From: JALCOL01 sp022649665
Lineage (GTDB): Bacteria; Bacillota; Bacilli; Lactobacillales; Enterococcaceae
DNA: 30,702 bases
Reading direction: 5' to 3' (one strand)
Assembly (NCBI GenBank): GCA_030372335.1
Contig: JAUDCW010000021.1
Below, piece by piece: positions 23,322 through 30,590 of this stretch. Positions within the stretch are counted from its first letter, which is position 1; the number at the start of each line of letters is the position of its first letter. Made by a program: the position numbers and the translations under genes. The notes under the pieces were generated by a model. It ran no database searches, was not told the origin of the DNA, and saw nothing but the letters and a program-made list of their open reading frames with translations.

Positions 23322-24917
23322 TCACTTTGCCAACCGGGCAGCCAATACTGCAGCGATCATGCAGATCAGCATGATCACACATGCCAATACCGCAGCGATC
23401 CCGTATTCGCCGCGCTGCACGACATCGAACATCACGAGCGTCAGCACCTTTTTCCCCGGGGTCACTAGGAAAATGATCGAACCGATCGTCGTCATTGTAC
23501 TGATGAAGCCGTTCATAAACACTAAGAGAAAACCCGAACGCGACAGCGGCAAGAGCACATCGCGCCACTCTGCAAGCCGGCCGCCGCCTAAATCATGGAC
23601 GACATTGAAATAAGTCGGATTGATCTGATTGAGCGTGCTGCTCGCTGCCTTGGTCGCAAAAGCGATCTGCTTGAACAGCATATTCAAAAGTACGATCAAA
23701 AGCGTGCCCGTTAAAATCAGCGGCGGGTGTGAAAAGGCGATCAAATACCCCAGACCGAAAAATGTTCCCGGCAGAAGATACGGGATCGTCGCGACTAGTT
23801 CGACGAAGCGCATCCATTTGGAATGTTTCAGCTGGCCGTAATAAACGATCAAAAAACTCAAAATACTGCCAAAAAAAGCGGCGGTTGTCGCAAGCAGCAC
23901 CGTTCGCACGACGACTTCATTCAAATAGGGCAATGTTTGTTTGATCGGTTCCAGCGAAAAGAAGAGTTTTCCCATTTGCTTTCGCGTCACGGCACTTAAA
24001 AAGATCGAACCGTATTCCAGCAGAATCAATAGTGAAAAGATGAGCGAAATGCCGCGAACCATTTGGAAAGCACTCCCTTTTTTTCGCAAACGCAAAAAAG
24101 AGGCCGCTGATCCGTGATTATCAACAAAAACTTGCTTTTCATAGCGGATGTAGATCATGAATGTCAAAAGTGCCGGGATCGCCAGCAGCAGATTGATCAT
24201 TGCGGCCCGCTGATTATCGCCTTGCGCGATCACGCTCAAATAACCTTCGCTGGCAAGGACCGCATAGCTGCCGCCGATGATCGTCGGTGTTTGAAAATCG
24301 GCCAAGCTTCGAATAAAACTCAAAAATGCGACCACGATGATCCCTTTGTTCATCAGCGGCAGATAAAAGTCGCGCACTAAAGCATTCGTATTCGCGCCGA
24401 GCGCGCGCCCGCTTTCAATAATACTGCCGTTGATATTTTGAGCCAGACTGATCAAGATCAATGCATTCAGCGAGGCAAAACCAAGCGTCTGCATCATGAT
24501 GATCCCGTGAGCTCCGTATGGATTATATGTAAGCTGCAGCAAGCCGTGTGTGATGATCCCGCGGCGGCCGAACAGCGTGATGTAGGCAAGCGATGTCACA
24601 AAAGGCGGCGAGATCATTGTCAGCAGCAAGAGCGCCCGCAGTACTTTTTGGATTTTCGGCGATAAGAAGAGAAAAAAGAGTGCGATCGAAACTGCGACGA
24701 TCACTGAAAGAACCATCGTGCCAACACCAACAAAGAGCGAATGTTGAAATATTTCGATCTCTTGCGTGAAAAAGTTCTTCCAAATCCTCGCCGTCGTTCC
24801 TTGGAGCGCAGTCACAAAAACTGCCAGATAAGGATAAAAGATAAATACCCCGATCAAGAGACTCACGACAAGACAGATCAATTTATCCGGTTTCGTCATT
24901 TTTTGCAATCTATGCAT
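23322..24917 (-). CDS. ABC transporter permease with two fused membrane domains (FbpB/AfuB-like)
   Basis: A 531-residue membrane protein with about 12 hydrophobic segments. It comprises two BPD_transp_1 domains in one chain, as in the ferric/hexose-phosphate/aminoethylphosphonate importers. Each half has its EAA coupling loop: ESGRALGANTNALVRDFYLPL in the first and VHDLGGGRLAEWRDVLLPL in the second. Start ATG (24915-24917) with GAGG; the in-frame TTG at 24962 lies within the intergenic hairpin and was not used. A large hairpin separates it from the lipoprotein gene, and the ATPase gene follows closely. Confidence 0.92.
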   Translation of the reverse strand: MHRLQKMTKPDKLICLVVSLLIGVFIFYPYLAVFVTALQGTTARIWKNFFTQEIEIFQHSLFVGVGTMVLSVIVAVSIALFFLFLSPKIQKVLRALLLLTMISPPFVTSLAYITLFGRRGIITHGLLQLTYNPYGAHGIIMMQTLGFASLNALILISLAQNINGSIIESGRALGANTNALVRDFYLPLMNKGIIVVAFLSFIRSLADFQTPTIIGGSYAVLASEGYLSVIAQGDNQRAAMINLLLAIPALLTFMIYIRYEKQVFVDNHGSAASFLRLRKKGSAFQMVRGISLIFSLLILLEYGSIFLSAVTRKQMGKLFFSLEPIKQTLPYLNEVVVRTVLLATTAAFFGSILSFLIVYYGQLKHSKWMRFVELVATIPYLLPGTFFGLGYLIAFSHPPLILTGTLLIVLLNMLFKQIAFATKAASSTLNQINPTYFNVVHDLGGGRLAEWRDVLLPLSRSGFLLVFMNGFISTMTTIGSIIFLVTPGKKVLTLVMFDVVQRGEYGIAAVLACVIMLICMIAAVLAARLAK

Positions 24918-24946
24918 AATATCCTCGCTTTGCCTCGATTGATAAA

Positions 24947-24990
24947 GAATAGGCGAAGTCAAACTCTTAAAAGTCTGCCCTCACCTATCC
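24947..24990 (-). promoter_or_regulatory. Long intercistronic hairpin after the lipoprotein gene
   Basis: Fourteen-base arms (24977-24990 and 24947-24960) pair with only slight interruptions on the minus strand, and an inner AGACTT / GAGTTT pairing extends the stem around a TTAA loop. No U tract follows, so it is not a normal terminator. Such hairpins after the binding-protein gene usually protect its mRNA or limit read-through, giving more lipoprotein than permease. Confidence 0.68.
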
Positions 24991-25008
24991 ATTGTAACCG
25001 CTTTTTAC

Positions 25009-26085
25009 CTATTTGTCGCCTACCATTTGTTTCCATTTATCAAGAACTTCTTGACGCTGAGAGCCGAATGTCGCGAGATCTTCTTTGATCAACTTCGACT
25101 TGTCGAGCCCAAGATCATAGCCTTTGACACCGGGAACAATGATCTGGTTCGTATCTTTGCCGTCGACTTTCGCAAGCTCTTTCATGTTTTCAGGTTCCAG
25201 CATGAAATCGATAAAAGCTTTCGCCATGTCGCTGCCCGGAGCATCTTTAAAGATCGCAACTCCCTCTGGGACCCACGGGATCCCGTCTTCCGGATAGACC
25301 ACCGTCAGATCATTTTCTTTGGCTGCATCAAATGCCGACTTGTCGACGGGGATCAACCCGATCCCGAACTCGCCGGAAGTCGTCTTTTCCTGCGGATCTT
25401 TGCCGCGTTTGCTGTAGAACGATATATTGTCATTGACTTTCTGCCAATATTCCCAGCCGGCCTGCTCACCTTTTTGATCTAAAAGTCCTTTGACGATCGC
25501 ATACATCGTGCCGGAAACTGCCGGGTCGCTCATGATAACTTCGCCTTTGTATTCCGATTTAGCCAAATCAGACCATTTTTTTGGCACTTCCAAGCCTTTT
25601 TCTTTCATGACGCTGTTATTGACCAGAAATCCGCCAACGGTCAGGCCTTTCGACAGCCAATAGCCGTCAGGATCACGGTACTCTTTATCGATTTTTTCAA
25701 CAGCTTTCGACTCATCTTTTTCCAGCAAACCATCTGTTTTTGCCTGCATAAACGCGTCCAAGCCGCCGCCGAACCACAAATCAGCCATTGGCGCCGATTT
25801 GTCGGCTTTCATCCTTGACAAGACTTCGCCGCTTGACATCGATAAGAATTCGACTTTTGCGCCGGTTTCTTTTGAAAACTTGTCAAAGAGCGGTTTATAC
25901 GCGTCCGACGTCGTGACGACATTCATCGTTTTACCTTTGAATTTGTCTTTTGCAACCTCACTCGTTGAAGCACTCGTTTCTTTTTTGCTGCTTTCGCTTG
26001 TTTTCGATGAGCTGTTGTTTCCGCAAGCCGTCAAAAAAAGCGCACTCAGCCCAATCACCAAAAGCTTCTGCCATTTTCTTTTCAT
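25009..26085 (-). CDS. Extracellular solute-binding lipoprotein (AfuA/FbpA family, COG1840)
   Basis: A 358-residue lipoprotein. The signal peptide ends in the lipobox LTAC with Cys21, followed by a Ser/Lys/Thr-rich linker to about residue 48. The mature part matches the COG1840 binding proteins: VVTTSDAYKPLFDKF, then FLSMSSGEVLSRMKAD, DLWFGGGLDAF, and SDPAVSGTMYA. The adjacent tyrosine pair that binds iron in FbpA is absent, which argues against ferric iron and for a phosphorylated organic ligand such as a hexose phosphate or 2-aminoethylphosphonate (inference). First gene of the four-gene operon; start ATG with GGAGGG. Promoter with palindrome upstream. Confidence 0.9.
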   Translation of the reverse strand: MKRKWQKLLVIGLSALFLTACGNNSSSKTSESSKKETSASTSEVAKDKFKGKTMNVVTTSDAYKPLFDKFSKETGAKVEFLSMSSGEVLSRMKADKSAPMADLWFGGGLDAFMQAKTDGLLEKDESKAVEKIDKEYRDPDGYWLSKGLTVGGFLVNNSVMKEKGLEVPKKWSDLAKSEYKGEVIMSDPAVSGTMYAIVKGLLDQKGEQAGWEYWQKVNDNISFYSKRGKDPQEKTTSGEFGIGLIPVDKSAFDAAKENDLTVVYPEDGIPWVPEGVAIFKDAPGSDMAKAFIDFMLEPENMKELAKVDGKDTNQIIVPGVKGYDLGLDKSKLIKEDLATFGSQRQEVLDKWKQMVGDK

Positions 26086-26114
26086 CCTTCACCCTCCAAA
26101 ATTTCGTTATCTTA

Positions 26115-26153
26115 ATTATAGACAAAGTGAGAGAAGAATAGCAAATGATTTGC
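26115..26153 (-). promoter_or_regulatory. Promoter and candidate operator of the transporter operon
   Basis: Minus strand -10 TATAAT (26115-26120), 18-base spacer, -35 TTGCTA (26139-26144). A perfect 6-1-6 palindrome GCAAATGATTTGC (26141-26153) covers the -35, with an AAT-N-ATT core like that of Fur-family boxes. A bound protein would block RNA polymerase. Confidence 0.7.
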
Positions 26154-26169
26154 AGAAAGTATTTGTTTG

Positions 26170-27102
26170 CTAGTCAGCATATTTCTGTAAAAAAACTGCC
26201 ACTGTTTGGCGATATTTTTCAGGATCCTTTTGATAGGCCGCTGCGTGCTTTGCCCCAGGTACAGCATACTTTTCTTTCGGGGCGCTGGTCGCCTGGTATA
26301 CTTTGTCAAGCATCCAAAACGGAACGAAATCGTCAGCCTCGCCGTGGATAAAGAGCATCGGCGTCCGATTCTTTTTCAGTTGTTTGACTGCATCCGCATC
26401 GTTCAGCGAATAGCCCGCCCGGATCTTCGTTACCGCATTGACAGCCGGCAGAAACGGAAAAGGCGGCAGCTTGAAGCGTTTCTTTAACTGATACGCCAGT
26501 TCTTCTTTTGCCGAAGAATAACCGCAGTCTTCGATGATCGCGCGCACATTGTTCGGCAGCTTTTCACCGCTCGTCATCATGACCGTGGCCGCTCCCATGC
26601 TGATTCCCCATAAAATGATCGTTTCGTCAGGGCCGCGTTTTTCCAACACTCTTTGGATCCATGCCAAATAATCAAGTCGTTCATCCCAGCCGAAGCCCAC
26701 ATACTTGCCGCTGCTTTTTCCGTGGCCGCGCGCATCGGGGGCAAGCACATCATATCCCATTTCGTGAAACATATGCGCCAAAAGACTGAGCGACTGGCTG
26801 CTTCCGCCATATCCATGCGCGAGGATCGCTGTTTTGCCGCGGCTGTGTTCTGCGGGCACAAAATACGCCGAAAGCGCCAGTCCATCTCGGCTCGTCAACT
26901 GCCAAACTTCTTGTCCGCGTGCCGCTTGGTACCACTTTAGCGCCTTAGCTTCTTCTTGCGGCAAGTTTTTCTCAAGCTCATTATCATCTTTGGAAAATAT
27001 ATTTTTCTCTGAATCAACTGCATAATCGTAAAAATAATTTCCAACGGCGAAAAAGCCGATGACGAGCAGCAGGACCAGTGCGATCAGCACCTTTTTCCAC
27101 AT
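26170..27102 (-). CDS. Membrane-anchored alpha/beta hydrolase
   Basis: A 310-residue serine hydrolase. One N-terminal membrane segment (about residues 5-24) is followed by the alpha/beta domain. The oxyanion region is AHGYGG, the nucleophile Ser168 is in GISMGA, the acid is Asp257 or Asp258 in HGEADDFV, and His286 is in GAKHAA. Similar membrane-bound esterase/peptidase-like proteins are common in Firmicutes. Without a cleavage site the enzyme probably stays tethered, domain outside. ATG start with GGAGG. It follows ndt and the small-ORF module at 27135-27232 and may be read from that transcript. Substrate unknown. Confidence 0.88.
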   Translation of the reverse strand: MWKKVLIALVLLLVIGFFAVGNYFYDYAVDSEKNIFSKDDNELEKNLPQEEAKALKWYQAARGQEVWQLTSRDGLALSAYFVPAEHSRGKTAILAHGYGGSSQSLSLLAHMFHEMGYDVLAPDARGHGKSSGKYVGFGWDERLDYLAWIQRVLEKRGPDETIILWGISMGAATVMMTSGEKLPNNVRAIIEDCGYSSAKEELAYQLKKRFKLPPFPFLPAVNAVTKIRAGYSLNDADAVKQLKKNRTPMLFIHGEADDFVPFWMLDKVYQATSAPKEKYAVPGAKHAAAYQKDPEKYRQTVAVFLQKYAD

Positions 27103-27134
27103 GTTGAAAACCTCCGCAAAAAAGTTTTTATTTT

Positions 27135-27194
27135 TCAGGTTCGTTTAAGTTCGCACAGGTATCTTATATGCAAGCCAAAAATTTTCTTTTTCAT
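27135..27194 (-). CDS. Possible tiny ORF, 19 residues (copy A)
   Basis: A start ATG at 27192-27194 with GGAGAAAAGAA upstream opens a 19-codon frame, MKKKIFGLHIRYLCELKRT, ending TGA. It lies between ndt and the hydrolase gene. A near-identical module with the same hairpin, ribosome-binding site and first codons is found at 27831-27900, before ndt. The peptide could be a leader peptide, a small basic peptide, or the leftover 5' end of a lost gene. Nothing proves translation. Confidence 0.4.
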   Translation of the reverse strand: MKKKIFGLHIRYLCELKRT

Positions 27195-27207
27195 TTCTTT
27201 TCTCCAG

Positions 27208-27236
27208 AAGAGCATCCCAGCCAGATGCTCTTTTTT
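27208..27236. terminator. Hairpin of module A; terminator-like on the plus strand
   Basis: Arms AAGAGCATC (27208-27216) and GATGCTCTT (27224-27232) pair perfectly. On the plus strand a T run (27231-27236) follows, on the minus strand it stands just after the ndt stop and ahead of the tiny ORF, with no U tract. No plus-strand gene ends here. Confidence 0.6.
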
Positions 27237-27720
27237 ATTGCAATTTTTCGCGGATCGCAGAAACCAGCGCCTGTTCTGTGCTGACGACCGTCCCGTTCAA
27301 TTTGACGATCCCGACGACAAACAAATTGACATAACTGAATTGCGACTCAGCAACTTCCTGCTGGAGCGCCTTGATTTTTTCTTGATTGTCGGCTCCTTCT
27401 TGACGAACATCTGAATACAGCGCGACTACCGGGATCCCTGCTTGATAAGCGATCCCGATCTCAGCGGCAACGCCTGGATCCACTTGTCCGCCGTCGAGCG
27501 AGGCGACGACGAGCTTGCTTTTCAGTAGCTCGCGTACGTCATAGCCGGCGATCTGCTGGCTGTCGGCATAGAGCGATTTATCGTTGATATCCGTTTGTTC
27601 TTGCGGCACATAAAGCTCTTCTGCCGGAAATGCTTCGCGCAGCAGACTTGCGAGATGCTCATTATAAAATTGATCGGCACGCGAAAACAGCGGGGCAGCA
27701 TAATAAATTTGTTTTGTCAT
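27235..27720 (-). CDS. ndt: Nucleoside 2-deoxyribosyltransferase
   Basis: A 161-residue enzyme that swaps the base of 2'-deoxyribonucleosides, used by lactobacilli for nucleotide salvage. The N-terminal IYYAAPLFS segment and the block LDGGQVDPGVAAEIGIAYQAG (75-95) carry the residues of the family: Asp76, Asp81 and the nucleophile Glu87. Length is that of known lactobacillal NDTs. Start ATG with AGAGGAG upstream. Its own promoter is at 27760-27789. The protein has no signal peptide. Purine-only or mixed base specificity is not decidable from sequence. Confidence 0.93.
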   Translation of the reverse strand: MTKQIYYAAPLFSRADQFYNEHLASLLREAFPAEELYVPQEQTDINDKSLYADSQQIAGYDVRELLKSKLVVASLDGGQVDPGVAAEIGIAYQAGIPVVALYSDVRQEGADNQEKIKALQQEVAESQFSYVNLFVVGIVKLNGTVVSTEQALVSAIREKLQ

Positions 27721-27759
27721 CTTCAGGACTCCTCTTGGCTATTTTTTTCTGCTCAGCCT

Positions 27760-27789
27760 ATTGTATGCAATAAGAGGCGCAACAAGCAA
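27760..27789 (-). promoter_or_regulatory. ndt promoter
   Basis: Minus strand -35 TTGCTT (27784-27789), 18-base spacer, -10 TACAAT (27760-27765). It lies between tiny-ORF copy B and ndt, so that module is upstream of, not inside, the main ndt transcript. Confidence 0.62.
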
Positions 27790-27830
27790 ATATTTTTTTG
27801 TTCGCTTAAGCTCTCGTTAAGTTCAAGCCT

Positions 27831-27866
27831 TTATTCTTTATTCAAGCCCAAGATTTTCTTTTTCAT
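27831..27866 (-). CDS. Possible tiny ORF, 11 residues (copy B, shortened)
   Basis: ATG at 27864-27866 with AGGAGAAATAA upstream opens MKKKILGLNKE and stops at TAA. In alignment with copy A the stop replaces a tyrosine codon (TAC), and after it the frame still reads a similar R-L-E-L stretch. This fits a copy broken by one base change. Weak evidence for translation. Confidence 0.35.
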   Translation of the reverse strand: MKKKILGLNKE

Positions 27867-27879
27867 TTATTTCTCCTGT

Positions 27880-27908
27880 GAGCATCCCAAAAGGGTGCTC
27901 TATTTTTT
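27880..27908. terminator. Hairpin of module B; terminator-like on the plus strand
   Basis: Arms GAGCATCC (27880-27887) and GGGTGCTC (27893-27900) pair around CAAAA, with TATTTTTTT following on the plus strand. It is the counterpart of the hairpin at 27208-27232. Confidence 0.6.
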
Positions 27909-27918
27909 TGAACAAAAA

Positions 27919-27955
27919 AAGCCTTCCCAAATCTTTCAAAGATTCAGAAAAGCTT
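27919..27955 (-). terminator. Terminator of tRNA-Thr
   Basis: On the minus strand AAGCTTTTC (27947-27955) pairs with GGAAGGCTT (27919-27927), with an inner AATCTT / AAGATT stem, and runs into TTTTTTT. It starts about 20 bases past the tRNA 3' end. Confidence 0.85.
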
Positions 27956-27974
27956 CTTTCACTCGCATTCACAA

Positions 27975-28046
27975 AGCCGCTTGCCGGACTTGAACCGGCG
28001 ACCCCCACCTTACCATGGTGGTGCTCTACCACTGAGCTAAAGCGGC
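27975..28046 (-). tRNA. tRNA-Thr (anticodon GGT)
   Basis: A 72-base cloverleaf: acceptor GCCGCTT / AAGCGGC with discriminator T, D arm GCTC / GAGC, anticodon stem CCACC / GGTGG with loop ATGGTAA and anticodon GGT, T arm GCCGG-TTCAAGT-CCGGC. CCA is not encoded. It has its own promoter and terminator. It is a single tRNA, not part of a cluster. Confidence 0.96.
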
Positions 28047-28067
28047 ATGATTCTCAGCACAAGTACT

Positions 28068-28096
28068 AAGATACCCAATTCTGCAGTAGTTGTCAA
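28068..28096 (-). promoter_or_regulatory. Promoter of tRNA-Thr
   Basis: Minus strand -35 TTGACA (28091-28096, consensus), 17-base spacer, -10 TATCTT (28068-28073). The start would be about 15 bases before the tRNA. Confidence 0.8.
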
Positions 28097-28126
28097 TCAC
28101 CTCTCGGCATTTTCTGATAAAAATTT

Positions 28127-28780
28127 TCATTGCGGCAGCGCGATTTTTCGGATTTCAAGCGCGACTCGTTGGCGGCTGAACCAGCGTGTCTTTGTACTAT
28201 AATCTTTTTTCGTATGCCGATATCGCTCTAAAGAAACCGTTTGGCTTCCGGCTTCCTTCCATCGATATACGTCGATTGCTTCATAATAATCCAGCCGGAC
28301 AGCCGATAATTGCTTTCTCCGCGCCGTTGCACCGGAAGAAGAAATCCCGAGTCGTGCTAATTCAGCCTCAAAAAACGGTTCTCCGTCGCGATAGGGCTTG
28401 TTTTCAGTGAATAGGGCATAATGGATCAGCTCATGCCGCAAAACGTCCATGACGATCTGTTTTGCCTGTTTTGCATCATCAAAACGCGCCAATGCCAAAA
28501 ACTGCTCGCTGATCGCGAGCTCTTTTGGAACTTGCTGTGTTCCTTTTTTCAATAATTTGAACTGTCCAAATGTTGCTCTTGTCCGGCCATTGATTACTAG
28601 CGGGATTGCGAGCGGCAGCTGATACTCTTCATTCAAAAAGCGTTCAGCAGCATTCTTCATTTGTTTCAAAGCGAATCGCTTTTCTTCCTTTGATAATTTC
28701 AAGCTTCGTTCAGCCGTTTGATCAGTATAAGGGAAGTTCGCGAGAATCTCGATCCGTGCCTTTTTTGTCTGTACTTTCAT
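28127..28780 (-). CDS. SprT-like (zincin-fold) protein without cysteines
   Basis: A 217-residue protein with the zincin signature HELIH (His116, Glu117, His120) after a SprT-like strand region containing NGRTRATFGQF. After it comes the SprT-like helix with GEPFFEAELARLG. In SprT-type proteins a C-terminal zinc ribbon with four cysteines follows. Here the same region (YRWKEAGSQTVSLERYRH) keeps aromatic and basic residues but has no cysteine at all. The upstream in-frame start at 28906 runs through the repeat hairpin; the ATG at 28778-28780 with AAGGTGA is preferred. No clear promoter of its own. A metallopeptidase or DNA-linked role is possible; unproven. Confidence 0.75.
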   Translation of the reverse strand: MKVQTKKARIEILANFPYTDQTAERSLKLSKEEKRFALKQMKNAAERFLNEEYQLPLAIPLVINGRTRATFGQFKLLKKGTQQVPKELAISEQFLALARFDDAKQAKQIVMDVLRHELIHYALFTENKPYRDGEPFFEAELARLGISSSGATARRKQLSAVRLDYYEAIDVYRWKEAGSQTVSLERYRHTKKDYSTKTRWFSRQRVALEIRKIALPQ

Positions 28781-28810
28781 GTTCTCACCTTCAGCGATCT
28801 TAAAATAGAA

Positions 28811-28842
28811 GAGGCCGTGACAAAAGATTTCGTCACGGCCTC
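28811..28842 (-). terminator. Strong hairpin after the trpS-HAD operon (repeat-derived)
   Basis: A perfect 11-bp stem GAGGCCGTGAC / GTCACGGCCTC (arms 28832-28842 and 28811-28821) followed on the minus strand by TTCTATTTT. It lies 60 bases past the HAD stop and 30 bases before the SprT-like start. Together with the TTTTCG..CGAAGCTG stretch to 28867 it resembles the repeat at 19514-19690. Confidence 0.75.
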
Positions 28843-28902
28843 GATTTTCGAATGATTGTCGAAGCTGGCTCCTTTTCTCGCAGTCTCTCTCAAATCTATA
28901 GT

Positions 28903-29532
28903 TCAATCAAAAAGCACTAATAATTCTTCCGGCGCATCAATGATGAAATCTGCGCCGGCATCCGCAAGTTCAGCCCGGCTGCCGAAACCATAACTCACTC
29001 CGACACCGATCAAACCGTTATATGTTGCGCCGATCATATCGAATTTGCGGTCGCCGACCATCACGCCGGTCTGCTCTTGTTTCGCATTCGCAAGCGCAGC
29101 ATGGATCACTTGCGTTTTAGTCTTGTTTTCAGGGGTCGCCCCGTAAACGGCATCAAAGTAGCCGCTGAGCTGAAAATGATCCAACACCTGTAAAGCAAAA
29201 TTATGCGGTTTGGAGGTAGCGATAAAAAGTTTTTGCCCATTTTCTTTGAGCTTTTGCAGCACTTCCGGAATCCCTGGATAAACTTCGCCTTCAAACATGG
29301 CGCCTGCCTTATATTTCTCGCGATAAAATTTTATGCCTTGTTTAACTTCAGCGGGAGAATAGTGCAGAATATCCCGATAAGAATCTGCTAATGGAGGACC
29401 AATAAACAGTTTCAGCGTATCGATCGGCGGGATCGGCCGTCCCAGACGCTCCTGTGCATAAATCAGCGAGTTGATGATGCCATCTTCAGAATTTATCAAC
29501 GTTCCATCCACATCAAAGAAAAAGGGTCGCAT
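28903..29532 (-). CDS. HAD hydrolase (phosphoglycolate phosphatase / 5'-nucleotidase-like)
   Basis: A 209-residue HAD phosphatase with a C1 cap. Motif I is FFDVDGTLINSEDG (Asp7, Asp9), motif II is IATSKPH, the motif III Lys is in NKTKTQ, and motif IV is VGDRKFDMIGA, with the GVSYGFGS tail typical of Gph/PpaX-like enzymes. ATG start with AAAGGAAG. It begins 20 bases after trpS and so shares its transcript. Candidates for the substrate include pyrophosphate, phosphoglycolate or nucleotides; the sequence does not decide. It is the fourth HAD phosphatase in this window. Confidence 0.88.
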   Translation of the reverse strand: MRPFFFDVDGTLINSEDGIINSLIYAQERLGRPIPPIDTLKLFIGPPLADSYRDILHYSPAEVKQGIKFYREKYKAGAMFEGEVYPGIPEVLQKLKENGQKLFIATSKPHNFALQVLDHFQLSGYFDAVYGATPENKTKTQVIHAALANAKQEQTGVMVGDRKFDMIGATYNGLIGVGVSYGFGSRAELADAGADFIIDAPEELLVLFD

Positions 29533-29552
29533 TGAAAACTTCCTTTCTTTTA

Positions 29553-30560
29553 TTAGAAATATTGGATTCCCATAGCTTTTTTCACTTCTGCCAAAGTCAC
29601 TGCCGCCGTTTTTTCGGCGCTCAAACTTCCTTGATGCAAAATTTCCATCACACCCGCCGGATCTTTTGCATATTTTTCGCGGCGTTCGCGGATCGGCCCC
29701 AGCAAGTCGTTCAACACTTCGATCAAATACCGCTTGATTTTTACATCTCCAAGCCCGCCATGCCGATACTGTTCTTTCAGCTCAGCAACTTTCGCCTGGT
29801 CAGGTGCAAAGACATCTAAGTAGGTGAAAACGACATTGCCTTCGATCTTGCCGGGATCTTCCACATGAATATGTGTTGGGTCAGTATACATCTGCATGAC
29901 TTTTTGTTTCACGACATCAGCCGGATCGGACAAATAGATCCCGTTGCCGAGGGATTTGCTCATTTTTCCTTTCCCGTCGATCCCAGGAAGTCGGCCAGCA
30001 CCCTTAGCCGGCAGAACCGCTTGCGGTTCGACCAAGACATCCTCGTAGATCCGGTTGAATTCACGAACGACTTCGCGCGTCTGCTCCAGCATTGGTTTTT
30101 GATCCTCGCCAACTGGAACTAAATTTGCTTTGAAGGCGGTGATATCAGCCACTTGCGAGATTGGATAAATAAAGAAGCCTGCCGGCACTGAGTCGCCGAA
30201 TTTTTTTTGTTCGATCTCCGCTTTGACTGTCGGATTTCTTTTTACACGCGCAACTGTGACCAGGTTCAAATAATACATCGTCAACTCCGCTAGTTCAGGA
30301 ATCTGCGACTGGATGAACAAAGTCGTTTTTGCTGGATCCAGACCAACGGCTAAATAATCAAGTGCTACTTCCAGTACATTGCTTGAAACTTTGACAGGAT
30401 TATGTGCATTATCCGTCAGCGCCTGCATATCGGCGATCATTATAAATAATTGATTATTCGGATCATTTTGCATTTCCACCCGTTTGGCGAGCGAGCCGAC
30501 GTAATGTCCTAAATGTAAATGTCCAGTGGGGCGATCCCCTGTCAAAATAATGTTTTTCAT
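29553..30560 (-). CDS. trpS: Tryptophanyl-tRNA synthetase
   Basis: A 335-residue class I synthetase, the usual compact bacterial size. The HIGH-type motif is HLHLGHY (14-20) and the KMSKS loop is in GKMSKSLGNGIYLSD. The Trp-specific middle (VADITAFKANLVPVGEDQKP) is present. Start ATG with GGAGGG. Promoter about 30-60 bases upstream. The downstream HAD gene is cotranscribed. A strong hairpin with a U tract lies further upstream at the window edge; since the sequence beyond is cut, a T-box for trpS cannot be excluded. Confidence 0.96.
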   Translation of the reverse strand: MKNIILTGDRPTGHLHLGHYVGSLAKRVEMQNDPNNQLFIMIADMQALTDNAHNPVKVSSNVLEVALDYLAVGLDPAKTTLFIQSQIPELAELTMYYLNLVTVARVKRNPTVKAEIEQKKFGDSVPAGFFIYPISQVADITAFKANLVPVGEDQKPMLEQTREVVREFNRIYEDVLVEPQAVLPAKGAGRLPGIDGKGKMSKSLGNGIYLSDPADVVKQKVMQMYTDPTHIHVEDPGKIEGNVVFTYLDVFAPDQAKVAELKEQYRHGGLGDVKIKRYLIEVLNDLLGPIRERREKYAKDPAGVMEILHQGSLSAEKTAAVTLAEVKKAMGIQYF

Positions 30561-30590
30561 TTGAACCCTCCGTAGTTTTAATTCTAATTC

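Noticed and set aside
24994..25010. cre-like site TGTAACCGCTTTTT between lipoprotein and permease genes
   Set aside because: Twelve of fourteen positions fit the CcpA consensus, but the last two conserved bases are wrong and the site is inside the operon, far from the promoter.
26086..26169. Classical Fur box at the transporter promoter
   Set aside because: The palindrome matches the 7-1-7 Fur consensus at only nine of fourteen positions, so it is reported as an unassigned operator, not as a Fur site.
27838..28069. Short frames on both strands across the tRNA
   Set aside because: They simply translate tRNA-Thr and its terminator; no ribosome-binding site or family resemblance.
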